Of a stretch of DNA of 64,000 nt, positions 1-8,481 are shown piece by piece. Below the pieces are notes generated by a model. It was not told where the DNA came from. It did no database searches and was given only the letters and a program-made list of their open reading frames with translations. Within the stretch, counting starts at the first letter, position 1; every line of letters begins with the position of its first letter. The translations under genes were made by a program, and so were the position numbers. This stretch comes from Methanolobus sp. (lineage in GTDB: Archaea > Halobacteriota > Methanosarcinia > Methanosarcinales > Methanosarcinaceae), in the NCBI GenBank assembly GCA_021767785.1, contig JAASSR010000002.1, forward strand, positions 1 through 64,000. The letters run 5' to 3'.

Positions 1-140
1 ATTGAATTAATTATGCCCTTGATTATATCAGGATAAGTAGTAAGCGATTTATTTGAATCTATTATTGATCCGTCCTCAAGATTCATTATCACAGAATCCG
101 TATATGTACCGCCAGTATCTATGCCAAGTCCAAGATTCAT
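1..140 (-). CDS. Hydantoinase/oxoprolinase-like (ASKHA-type) protein, N-terminal fragment, continues off the left edge
   Basis: Reverse-strand ATG at 140 preceded by GGTGATAATA RBS; reads MNLGLGIDTGGTYTDSVIMNLEDGSIIDSNKSLTTYPDIIKGIINS, matching the Hydantoinase_A N-terminal GIDTGGTxTD motif. Confidence 0.7.
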   Translation of the reverse strand, partial: MNLGLGIDTGGTYTDSVIMNLEDGSIIDSNKSLTTYPDIIKGIINS

Positions 141-264
141 TATTATCACCTGTTTGTGTAGAGGTAGGGTGGTTTCCCACCCTGTTGGATGTAGACCTCA
201 TAAAGTGATCTTCAAATCACATATGAGTGAAAAAGGAAAAGCAGGGGGAAGTGATAGTTCCTGC

Positions 265-2172
265 TTATCCGAAAATCTGTTTTTGAAGGTCCGGTCCCAG
301 TTCCTTTACTGTGTCCACCATTGCTTTTACTGTTGTAAGAGGTCCTCCTGGAGGTATCTCACAACCAGAGGACATGACATATTTGGATTGCATGCCGTTA
401 TCCTTGAGTGCAGGAAGCACACCTTCAAGCAGATTCTTAGTGTCATCCTTTATCTTCTGAACACCTGCAGGGGTATTATCCATGAACTCTACAGGATTTA
501 CCTCTCCCATCATACAACACATATCACCATACTTTGGAATAAGGTCTGCATAGTTCTGTGATCCCTTGCTCCTTAGTTTTGGATAGTATGCGTAGCTGTA
601 CAGCTGTGTTCCAAACTTCTTGATCTGTGTGTCAAAGTGCACGGCATCGGCACAGTTGTGTATTATGTAGGGCTGATCGTATTCCTTGAATATTGGCAAA
701 TGCTGGTCATATACGAATTTACCATCGAATTTCCAGTAGTCTTCCTCGCTCATGATGACATTGTTGGACCAGAGATTATCGATACATAGTGCATTACAGG
801 CATCTTCTTCGAAGAAGAGTTCTGATACCTGACAGATATAATCTGTACATTTCTGGACTGCTTCAAGCACCACATCAGGATGTGTCTTCATGTCCATCAG
901 GACACGGTCTGCACCCATGAGCTGAGTAAGTGTGAGAAGAGGACCTTCATGGAATCCGACAAATGGAGTATTAAGCTCCTTGTTGAGTTTCTCAGTGGCC
1001 GCCTTGGAAGCCATTATTAGCTCATAAGCACGGGTACCTTCCTTGACCTCAGGCACTTCTATCTCTTCATATGCTTCAAGGTGTCCTTCGGATGAAGGTG
1101 TGTCGTCTTCAGGGTATTTGATCTTACATCCAAAATCAGCTGATGTTGCAGAAAGATCTATGAGTCCTACAAACATGTCTGTATCCAGATATTTGGATCC
1201 AAGATAAGCACTTTCAACAAACGCATTGATGTCAGTGGCATACTTTTTGTAGTTGACATCGGCGAATTTCCTCAATACTCCACAAGCTAAAGGATATACT
1301 GGTAATCTGTCGACTTTTTTATCAGCCATTGATGCAAGCGTCCTGTCCATATGGGTCATTTCCTCTTTAGTCTTGACACCCACGTTTTCGAAATCTGCAA
1401 TTATCTGCTTTGCAGTTTCCAGACCTATGTCTTTCTTTCCTTTGACTTTCTTCTTGGCCAGGACCTCTCTGTATTTTACCTTACCAAGTGATATTTTCTC
1501 CTCACTCCATCTCTGTTCAACCGGATCAAGTTTGGATACCGCATCCTTTGCCCATTCAGTAGCTTTCATGGAATCAGGGTGTGTAGAGTCTGCACCGATC
1601 TGTTCTGCAAATTCAGGGGAAACAGGTGCTCCTCCTATCATGACTATGAGGGAATCTCTGATACCTTCCTCCTGCATCATTTCTATTACTTTCTCCATAT
1701 TGACCATGGTAGTGGTCATCAAAGCACTCATGGAAACAAGGTCTGCTTTGTTCTCCTTTGCTGTCTCAGCAAATTTCTCTACTGGAACATCGTGTCCAAG
1801 ATCGATCATATCAAAGCCGGATGCCGAGAGCATTGTTTTGACAAGGTTCTTTCCGATGTCATGTACGTCTCCCTCGATAGTTCCTATTACGCCTACAGAA
1901 CGTTTTCCTGTACCTTCGTCCATTTTCATATGCGGAGAAAGTATGTCCATACCTGCATACATTGCACTTGATGCTATGAGCAGGTGTGGCACAAAGGCTT
2001 CACCTTTTTCATAATTATCACTTACAATTATCATTCCTTTTGCAAGTCCGTCCACAATTGCCTCATAAGGATCAACACCTTCTTCAAGAGCTTTTTGTGC
2101 AACTTCTTCCGCCAGGTCGTCGTCACCTTCGACTACAGCTTCCGCTAGTTGATTCAAGATTGCTGTTTTCAT
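265..2172 (-). CDS. Fused corrinoid protein/methylcobamide:CoM methyltransferase (methylsulfide-type, MtsD/F/H family)
   Basis: N-terminal B12-binding domain with GDVHDIGKN; C-terminal MtaA/MtbA/UroD-like domain with IHNCADAVHF and SSGCEIPPGGP zinc-site motifs. Confidence 0.9.
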   Translation of the reverse strand: MKTAILNQLAEAVVEGDDDLAEEVAQKALEEGVDPYEAIVDGLAKGMIIVSDNYEKGEAFVPHLLIASSAMYAGMDILSPHMKMDEGTGKRSVGVIGTIEGDVHDIGKNLVKTMLSASGFDMIDLGHDVPVEKFAETAKENKADLVSMSALMTTTMVNMEKVIEMMQEEGIRDSLIVMIGGAPVSPEFAEQIGADSTHPDSMKATEWAKDAVSKLDPVEQRWSEEKISLGKVKYREVLAKKKVKGKKDIGLETAKQIIADFENVGVKTKEEMTHMDRTLASMADKKVDRLPVYPLACGVLRKFADVNYKKYATDINAFVESAYLGSKYLDTDMFVGLIDLSATSADFGCKIKYPEDDTPSSEGHLEAYEEIEVPEVKEGTRAYELIMASKAATEKLNKELNTPFVGFHEGPLLTLTQLMGADRVLMDMKTHPDVVLEAVQKCTDYICQVSELFFEEDACNALCIDNLWSNNVIMSEEDYWKFDGKFVYDQHLPIFKEYDQPYIIHNCADAVHFDTQIKKFGTQLYSYAYYPKLRSKGSQNYADLIPKYGDMCCMMGEVNPVEFMDNTPAGVQKIKDDTKNLLEGVLPALKDNGMQSKYVMSSGCEIPPGGPLTTVKAMVDTVKELGPDLQKQIFG

Positions 2173-2262
2173 AGTTTACCTCCAAAGTGTGTTTTTGTTC
2201 TAACAGTGAACTACCGATTCTCACTGTTAACAATCAGCAGTATCTTTGTCTCGGTATATATC

Positions 2263-2277
2263 ATAACCGCCGGTTAT
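2263..2277. promoter_or_regulatory. 15-bp palindrome ATAACCG-C-CGGTTAT, candidate operator
   Basis: Perfect 7-bp arms around one central base, in the leader of the methyltransferase gene. Confidence 0.6.
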
Positions 2278-2279
2278 TT

Positions 2280-2294
2280 ATTAACGCTGTTAAT
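2280..2294. promoter_or_regulatory. 15-bp imperfect palindrome ATTAACG-C-TGTTAAT, candidate operator
   Basis: Same architecture as 2263-2277, 6 of 7 arm positions paired; centre 17 bp away. Confidence 0.55.
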
Positions 2295-2352
2295 ATTATG
2301 AATCTACACTATTTGCAGGCAGGATGATAATTCTATGAATGGATATTCTTGA

Positions 2353-2367
2353 GTTAACGGCGTTAAC
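2353..2367. promoter_or_regulatory. 15-bp palindrome GTTAACG-G-CGTTAAC, candidate operator
   Basis: Perfect 7-bp arms around one central base; third copy of the same architecture. Confidence 0.6.
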
Positions 2368-2524
2368 AGAATAAAAGAAGTCCTTTAAAATTAATATCAT
2401 TAATCAAATTAATGCCTTTAATCTGATGAAGGCTAAAATAAATGTATCTAAATAAGACCCTTTAGGTAAAATCAGGTGAAATTATATCTGGCTTAAGGAA
2501 AACTCCGATGAAGATTGCCAGATT

Positions 2525-3310
2525 TCAGATATCGTTTACTTCATGTGCAGTTCTTCTGAAAAAATGGTACATATTCTCTCCCCAAACCAATGCTTCCTTT
2601 TCAAAACTCATCATAGCATGGTTGTGGAACATACCTGTCTTATAGAACAGGGTCAGGGAAAGGAATCTGTCTGTCACTACACTGGACGCAAAACCTATAT
2701 CCTCTTTGCATACAAAAAGTTCAGTGTTTTTCATTTCCAGGTAATCCTGCAATTGTTCTAAATATTCCGTTTCAAATCTTTCAAAGACAGGCTCTGTAAT
2801 TATTAGTGAGATCCTGACTCCTTTTCTGGCAAGTTCAATGTACTTATACGGATATGAAGGACTGAATGAAGATGAAATTTCCATTATATATTTAGACTGT
2901 ACAAGATTGTCAGTGAACTTTTTAGGTAATTCATACATGCGATTAAGTTCCGGCTCAACAAGTTCGCAGGATCCCAGTTCTTCTATTCTTGCAAGAAGAT
3001 GTGCCGGAATTCCTTTCACTCTATGATTTTCCCAATATTGTTTGTTATCTTCAAAGACCATTAAGGTGTTCAAAAGAGGAATCATTTTCTTTACGATTAC
3101 CTCTCCAAAACTTGAAAGCCTGTAATAGTCATCCTCGTAAAGTATTATGCCCTGATCGATTAGAATCTTGATCTGTGTCATCATGGCACTGGAAGTTACA
3201 TTGAGTGTGTTTTTTATCTCATCGATATTCATAGGTCTTTCTATCAGCAGCAGGAGAAGATCTTTTCTTTTGTCGGATAGAAAAAGAGTACCTAACAGAG
3301 CCAATTTCAT
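2525..3310 (-). CDS. Msr/FilR1-like winged-helix transcriptional regulator (DUF1724 type)
   Basis: N-terminal wHTH (LSDKRKDLLLLLIERPMNIDEIKNTLNVTSSAMMTQIKILIDQGII) and C-terminal FilR1-type domain; overlaps the upstream kinase gene by 4 nt. Confidence 0.85.
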   Translation of the reverse strand: MKLALLGTLFLSDKRKDLLLLLIERPMNIDEIKNTLNVTSSAMMTQIKILIDQGIILYEDDYYRLSSFGEVIVKKMIPLLNTLMVFEDNKQYWENHRVKGIPAHLLARIEELGSCELVEPELNRMYELPKKFTDNLVQSKYIMEISSSFSPSYPYKYIELARKGVRISLIITEPVFERFETEYLEQLQDYLEMKNTELFVCKEDIGFASSVVTDRFLSLTLFYKTGMFHNHAMMSFEKEALVWGENMYHFFRRTAHEVNDI

Positions 3311-5859
3311 TTTATCATCTCGCTTCTTGACAGATTGCTGGAATAATCTCCCTCAATAATAATTGGAAGCCTTATATGGAATGTAGTTCCTTTATCCTTT
3401 TCAGTTTCTATCCATATCTCGCCTTTATGAGCAAGGATTATGTCCCTACAGATGTACAGACCTGATTCAAGTCCCTGATACATTCGGCTCATTGAGTCGT
3501 CTAGCTGATAAAATTTCTGGAAAATGTGAGGAATAAGATCTTTCTGTATACCTGGTCCCGTATCAGTTATCCTTATGTGAAGATGCTCGTTCTCTTCACT
3601 TACATCTATGTTTATCTTTCCACCTTCGGGAGTGAATTTGATTGCATTATCTATAAGAATTATAAATGTTTCTGTTAGTTTGTCCTTGTCAGATCTTATT
3701 GCTGGCAAGCTGTCAGGTATATCTGCATCTAAAGTGATTGCTTTCTCATCAATTAGCAATATAAGATTCATCAATGCTTCTGATATAATTTTATTCACAT
3801 ACGTTTGGGAAAAGTTATATTCTATCTTTCCTGCCTGTTCTTGGCTCATATATAGCAGCGAATTGACCATTCTTTTTAATCTTTCTGAGTTGAGCAATAC
3901 AGAATTGATAGCCTTTGACTGTTGATCATCAATGGCCCTGACCATCTCATCATCAAGGAAATTGCACCCTGAATGCTCAGATCCATATATAAGTTCCAGT
4001 CTTTCTGTGATGAATTCAGTTTTCATCTTGTTGATGGACCTGAGTTCCTCATTTGCCATCTTTAGTTCATCGGAATATTGCTTCAAGGCATCTTCTATTT
4101 GTTTTCTCTGAATAAGACTCCACATACCCTGCATTAATAAAGTAAGCTGGCGTACGTCTGATTCATTGTATTCTTCTACTTTATTGCCAACACCGGCAAC
4201 TGCGACTATATGATCACCATCAAAGATCGGGATATTCATATGTCTTGTAAGTTTCACGTGATCCTCAGGGTATCCCTTTTTCATAGTACTTGGAAGAGAG
4301 TATTCATTTGTTATTATGGGTCTTCGCTGCCTTACTGCTTCGCCCCACAAACCGGTAGTTTTGATAGGATATACGAAGCGTTTGTTTTTGATACCACATT
4401 CTTTCATAGCATTTTCCGACCAGGAATGCATGATAAGCGCAGTTTCATCAGCATTCATGAATGCAAGATATCCAAGTTTACTTTCAGTAAGCCTCACAGC
4501 TTCCTCCCTTGCAAAGTCTGTAATCTCGCTAAGTGATGCGCCGGTCATATTGTTAAGTTTGACAAGAGTTTCGAGTCTTTCCTCTTCAAGATGGCGCTTT
4601 CTTTCGGCTCTTTTGCGCTCACTGATGTCTCTGGCAACAGAAAGGATTGTTTTTTTCCCGTCATATATTATGAACCTTGCACTGACTTCCAGTGGTATCT
4701 TTTTCCCGTTCTTATGTATAACTTCAGTCTCATATATCGCCCTTTCATCAGTTTCTATTTTTCTCATGAGTTTTGACACGCGGCGTAGATCTTTTGATGA
4801 AACTATGTCTGAAGGATATGAATTTAACATTTCATCCTTGCTGTAACCAAGTGTATCTACTACAGACTGATTCACAGCGACTGTTTTTCCGCTGAGTTCA
4901 CTGATATATATCTGATCGTTTACATTGTTGAGAATAATCTTGAGCTTTTGTTCAGATTCAAGAGCATTATCCAATATTTTTTTATTGTTTATTGCAATAG
5001 CTGCAAGATTAGCGTTTGCTTTAAGGATATCGATCTCTTTCTCTGAAGGTGTATGTGGCTCGCGGAAATACATTCCGAATGTTCCAAAGACCTCATTATT
5101 CGAACTTATAAGTGGTTCACAACAACTGGCCCTTAAGCCTGCCCGGGCTGCAATTTCCTTAAGGTCTTTCCAGTAAGGATGCACCATAATATCCTCTACA
5201 ATAACTCTTTTTCCTGTGTAAACAGCTGTTGAACAGGATCCAATGCCTTCGCCTATGGGTAGCCCTTCAATAGCTTTTTTGTAGAAATCCGGAAGCTGAG
5301 GAGAAATGGCATGGACCAGATGTTTCTTTTCCTCATCCAGTAGCATGATAAAACTGATCGCTCCCGGTATAATTTTTTTAGTAGATTTCACCAGACGCGT
5401 AAGAACCTCATTCAGAGTTTCACCCGAAGCCAGAGCTTCAAGAACCTGATTGCGGCAATCAATTATTGTTTCAGAGAGCTTTCGCTGACTTATATCCAGA
5501 ATGATGCCTTCATAATACTGTATATTACTATCTTCGTCTCTTCGGATGATGGTCCTGTCGTCAACGCATCTTATTTCACCTGATGCGGTAAATATCCTGT
5601 ACTCCTGAATGAAATTATCAACATGCTTTTCAGAGTACTCTGTAACCTCTCTGTTTACACGCTCAATGTCATCAGGATGGATTATATCTTCATACTTTAA
5701 TTTGCCAGAAAGAAAATCTTCAGCTGAGTATCCAAATTGTCTGACATTCTCAGAGACAAATTCTACCGGCCAGCCTTTTTCTGGTTTCCATATGATAATT
5801 GTTACCTGGCTGTCATTGATTACTTTTGCAAGCTCTGAATTTACATCGAGTTGTATCAT
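3307..5859 (-). CDS. PAS/GAF multidomain sensor kinase, MsmS-like
   Basis: PAS-GAF-PAS-GAF architecture and HATPase_c motifs (IDNAIKFTPEGG, DTGPGI, FQKFYQ, GLESGLYICRDI). Confidence 0.85.
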   Translation of the reverse strand: MIQLDVNSELAKVINDSQVTIIIWKPEKGWPVEFVSENVRQFGYSAEDFLSGKLKYEDIIHPDDIERVNREVTEYSEKHVDNFIQEYRIFTASGEIRCVDDRTIIRRDEDSNIQYYEGIILDISQRKLSETIIDCRNQVLEALASGETLNEVLTRLVKSTKKIIPGAISFIMLLDEEKKHLVHAISPQLPDFYKKAIEGLPIGEGIGSCSTAVYTGKRVIVEDIMVHPYWKDLKEIAARAGLRASCCEPLISSNNEVFGTFGMYFREPHTPSEKEIDILKANANLAAIAINNKKILDNALESEQKLKIILNNVNDQIYISELSGKTVAVNQSVVDTLGYSKDEMLNSYPSDIVSSKDLRRVSKLMRKIETDERAIYETEVIHKNGKKIPLEVSARFIIYDGKKTILSVARDISERKRAERKRHLEEERLETLVKLNNMTGASLSEITDFAREEAVRLTESKLGYLAFMNADETALIMHSWSENAMKECGIKNKRFVYPIKTTGLWGEAVRQRRPIITNEYSLPSTMKKGYPEDHVKLTRHMNIPIFDGDHIVAVAGVGNKVEEYNESDVRQLTLLMQGMWSLIQRKQIEDALKQYSDELKMANEELRSINKMKTEFITERLELIYGSEHSGCNFLDDEMVRAIDDQQSKAINSVLLNSERLKRMVNSLLYMSQEQAGKIEYNFSQTYVNKIISEALMNLILLIDEKAITLDADIPDSLPAIRSDKDKLTETFIILIDNAIKFTPEGGKINIDVSEENEHLHIRITDTGPGIQKDLIPHIFQKFYQLDDSMSRMYQGLESGLYICRDIILAHKGEIWIETEKDKGTTFHIRLPIIIEGDYSSNLSRSEMIK

Positions 5860-6128
5860 TTGTTATCATCACATAATTGTATCAACTAAATGTTCAGGAA
5901 TACATTTAAGAGATATATCAATTACTTAATATTTAATATATTAGATGGTCAAGGGTACTTATACTCAAATCTGAATTATATCAGGTCTGCCTTATTCATA
6001 AATTCTGACAGCTATGATATAGGTGAAATAGTAAATTGGATTTGATCATTTGGAAGTGCCAAAGGCGTTCCAGAAATAGTGGCTCAAAATAATAACATCA
6101 AAATACCTATTTTTTTGTAACTCTTTAG

Positions 6129-6200
6129 TGGACCCGGCGGGATTTGAACCCGCGGCCTTTACGTTGCGAACGTAACGATCTTCCCCTGATCTACGGGCCC
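6129..6200 (-). tRNA. tRNA-Ala (anticodon CGC)
   Basis: Cloverleaf on reverse strand: acceptor GGGCCCG/CGGGTCC with G3:U70, anticodon loop TTCGCAA, T-arm GCGGGTTCAAATCCCGC, discriminator A. Confidence 0.95.
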
Positions 6201-6263
6201 TAAAAAAACAATACAAGTAAAAGATCAAATTAAAAATAAACTAAAAAAGAAAAAGTTAAGTGT

Positions 6264-6533
6264 TCAGACAGGTCTTCCGACTTCTGTTACTGTAACACTT
6301 TCGACACCTTTGACTGCTGCAAAGGCTTCTTCTACCTTTTCCGTGCCGCCTTCTATATCGCCAACGATGACAACCATGACTATTGCTTTAAGTCCGAAAG
6401 CGATAGGTTCTTCCTCATGGGTGCCGTACTCGGCTCCTGCTGGTAAGGCAGCTACGAGTTTATCCTTAAGTTCCTTAAGATCTGTCTCGACACCTTCAGG
6501 CATTATCTTAATAGTTGCTGCTACTTCTCCCAT
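6264..6533 (-). CDS. ef1b: Translation elongation factor aEF-1 beta
   Basis: MGEVAATIKIMPEGVETDLKELKDKL...GTEKVEEAFAAVKGVESVTVTEVGRPV; the supplied ORF starts too far upstream, true ATG at 6533. Confidence 0.9.
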   Translation of the reverse strand: MGEVAATIKIMPEGVETDLKELKDKLVAALPAGAEYGTHEEEPIAFGLKAIVMVVIVGDIEGGTEKVEEAFAAVKGVESVTVTEVGRPV

Positions 6534-6543
6534 TATATTCACC

Positions 6544-6711
6544 TCATGCTCCTTCGAAGCCACATTCAGGGCATGTATATGGATTACTCTGCTGTCTGCA
6601 GCTTGCACATCTTCCAAGTTCGTTGCCGCAAACCGGACATGGGAAACGTACATAGCCGGTTTCCACAAGACTCTTGTTGCATGTGGTACAATTCTCGACT
6701 TTATTTGCCAT
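6544..6711 (-). CDS. Small zinc-ribbon protein (HVO_2753 type, DUF1610-like)
   Basis: 55 aa, below the ORF-track cutoff: [55 protein letters not shown], four CxxC knuckles, directly upstream of aEF-1 beta. Confidence 0.9.
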   Translation of the reverse strand: MANKVENCTTCNKSLVETGYVRFPCPVCGNELGRCASCRQQSNPYTCPECGFEGA

Positions 6712-6801
6712 TTAGAATCTCCTTATTATGAATAATATAGATAAATATGAATACTGAAAAATCAGCATGTCGGTGATTTCAGTACATACGCAGTATATAA
6801 T

Positions 6802-7458
6802 TTAAATATTCCCCTTGATATGAGTGCCGACTACATTTTTTCCGGTAACGGCATCAATGACCCTTTCCGGATGCAAGCCATTGACCACGACACAATCCAT
6901 AAAGTTCTTCATCAAAAATTCCGGCAAAGAATTGTCTACGCAGGTAACCTCCATCCTTGAGAGTTCTTTCGCAGTAATCCATTTTAGAATAATGTCATCT
7001 GCCATCACGCCATCAACATCCGTAACTTTTACAAACCTCGATCTTGTCTTTCTGGCTATCCAGGCACCAATGGTGTCTGATGTTACATCCCAGGAATGTG
7101 GAAGTCTGTCACTCTCTTTCAAGAATCTGTAGGGCAGAAGTAAAGAGACACCCGATGGTATTTCATTGATATTCTCAATTACGTTCACATCTGTTTTATC
7201 TATAAGATAGTAAGCGTACTGTTCCATTGAAAGAATTGCCATCCAGTGGGCGGCATCATCACTGATAGAGCACTTTTCACTTATGGATCGGATCGAATCT
7301 GCAAATACGCCTCCTCCAGGCACTATAAGTATCGAATATCCGTTGTTATCCTTGAAATGTTCTTTCATGGACTTTATAATGGAAGCCGAATTTTTCATAA
7401 GACTCCCGCCGAGCTTTACTACTGTTTTCATCCCAACCTTGACCTGTCCGGAACTCAC
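6802..7458 (-). CDS. mfnE: Amino acid kinase family protein, [5-(aminomethyl)furan-3-yl]methyl phosphate kinase (methanofuran biosynthesis)
   Basis: VVKLGGSL, VPGGG, VTDVDGV motifs; clustered with MfnF- and MfnD-like genes. Confidence 0.8.
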   Translation of the reverse strand: MSSGQVKVGMKTVVKLGGSLMKNSASIIKSMKEHFKDNNGYSILIVPGGGVFADSIRSISEKCSISDDAAHWMAILSMEQYAYYLIDKTDVNVIENINEIPSGVSLLLPYRFLKESDRLPHSWDVTSDTIGAWIARKTRSRFVKVTDVDGVMADDIILKWITAKELSRMEVTCVDNSLPEFLMKNFMDCVVVNGLHPERVIDAVTGKNVVGTHIKGNI

Positions 7459-7491
7459 GGACCCTTAATTACATATTTCTTTCTATGTGAC

Positions 7492-8481
7492 TTATTCTTT
7501 TCCGGAAGCACCTATTTCCTCTTCCAGTATCCTGGCTGCAGCATATGCAGGGAAAACTTTTGAGATATCAGGTCCCCATTTATCGGCAACTGAAATGCAT
7601 TCGAATCCCAGTATATCAGATGCTTCTTTTATCAGGAATTCTCCAAGGCCTGCGGAGACTATCCTGTTGAGGTCATTTCTGTTTGCTACAACTGATATGG
7701 TTTCACAGAGAAGATTTATCTGTCTTTCTTTTACCTGCTGTGCTATGTGATAAATCTCATCTGCGGATATTTCTGTAAGATCTGCACATACCACCCTTGC
7801 CAGTCTTCTCATTGCTTCTGTTTTGCTTTTACCTGCTCCATCAGCAGTTTCGCATGTGTAGAGCTCTTCTGTAATATTACCAAGTAGCAAATATGCATCG
7901 GCTGTAGTTGAGAATAGCTCAGATGCTATATTGCAATCACCGTCCGCAACATCTACTTTTTTAAGGAGGTATGCAAGATTTGTCCTTAGTGTACCTGCAT
8001 AGAACAGTTCACTACGCATGAGTCTCGAGAAATCCGTAAGTGCTGCAGCGTGTTCTCCGTTTTTGATAGGAATTATATCACTTGTAGTACTCCCCACATC
8101 AACAAATATACAGTCCCCTATCTCTGATCCTATCAGCCTGCTGGATGCTGCCCAGTTTGCTGCTGCAAGGTCACGCAGATCCCCCGTATCGGAATAAAAA
8201 TGGCCGCTACTATCAATATATCTCACTTCACAATCAAAAGCCTCGTTTACAGAATCTATTATAAACTGGATTCCTTGTACTTTATCTTCAAAACAATCAG
8301 CAAGTTCACCGGTCATCACCACACTGACACTATCAGGTTTTAATTCATCTGCAATATCCTCCAGCGAAGCAGGCAATGTAGTATCTTTCCAGAGGGGTAT
8401 GTAGTGCAGTTCTATGATCTCTTCGTCTGAAGACGCGATCTTAGTGTTCGCACCACCAATATCGATTCCGATTATTCTCAT
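7492..8481 (-). CDS. mfnF: Hydantoinase/H4MPT-linked C1 transfer-type protein, APMF synthase (methanofuran biosynthesis)
   Basis: IIGIDIGGANTKIA N-terminus and VDVGSTTSDIIPI motif; cluster context. Confidence 0.8.
   Translation of the reverse strand: MRIIGIDIGGANTKIASSDEEIIELHYIPLWKDTTLPASLEDIADELKPDSVSVVMTGELADCFEDKVQGIQFIIDSVNEAFDCEVRYIDSSGHFYSDTGDLRDLAAANWAASSRLIGSEIGDCIFVDVGSTTSDIIPIKNGEHAAALTDFSRLMRSELFYAGTLRTNLAYLLKKVDVADGDCNIASELFSTTADAYLLLGNITEELYTCETADGAGKSKTEAMRRLARVVCADLTEISADEIYHIAQQVKERQINLLCETISVVANRNDLNRIVSAGLGEFLIKEASDILGFECISVADKWGPDISKVFPAYAAARILEEEIGASGKE

Noticed and set aside
1253-2014. 253-aa plus-strand ORF opposite the corrinoid/methyltransferase gene
   Set aside because: Antisense shadow of a strong CDS on the minus strand; Ser/Ile-rich with no motif.
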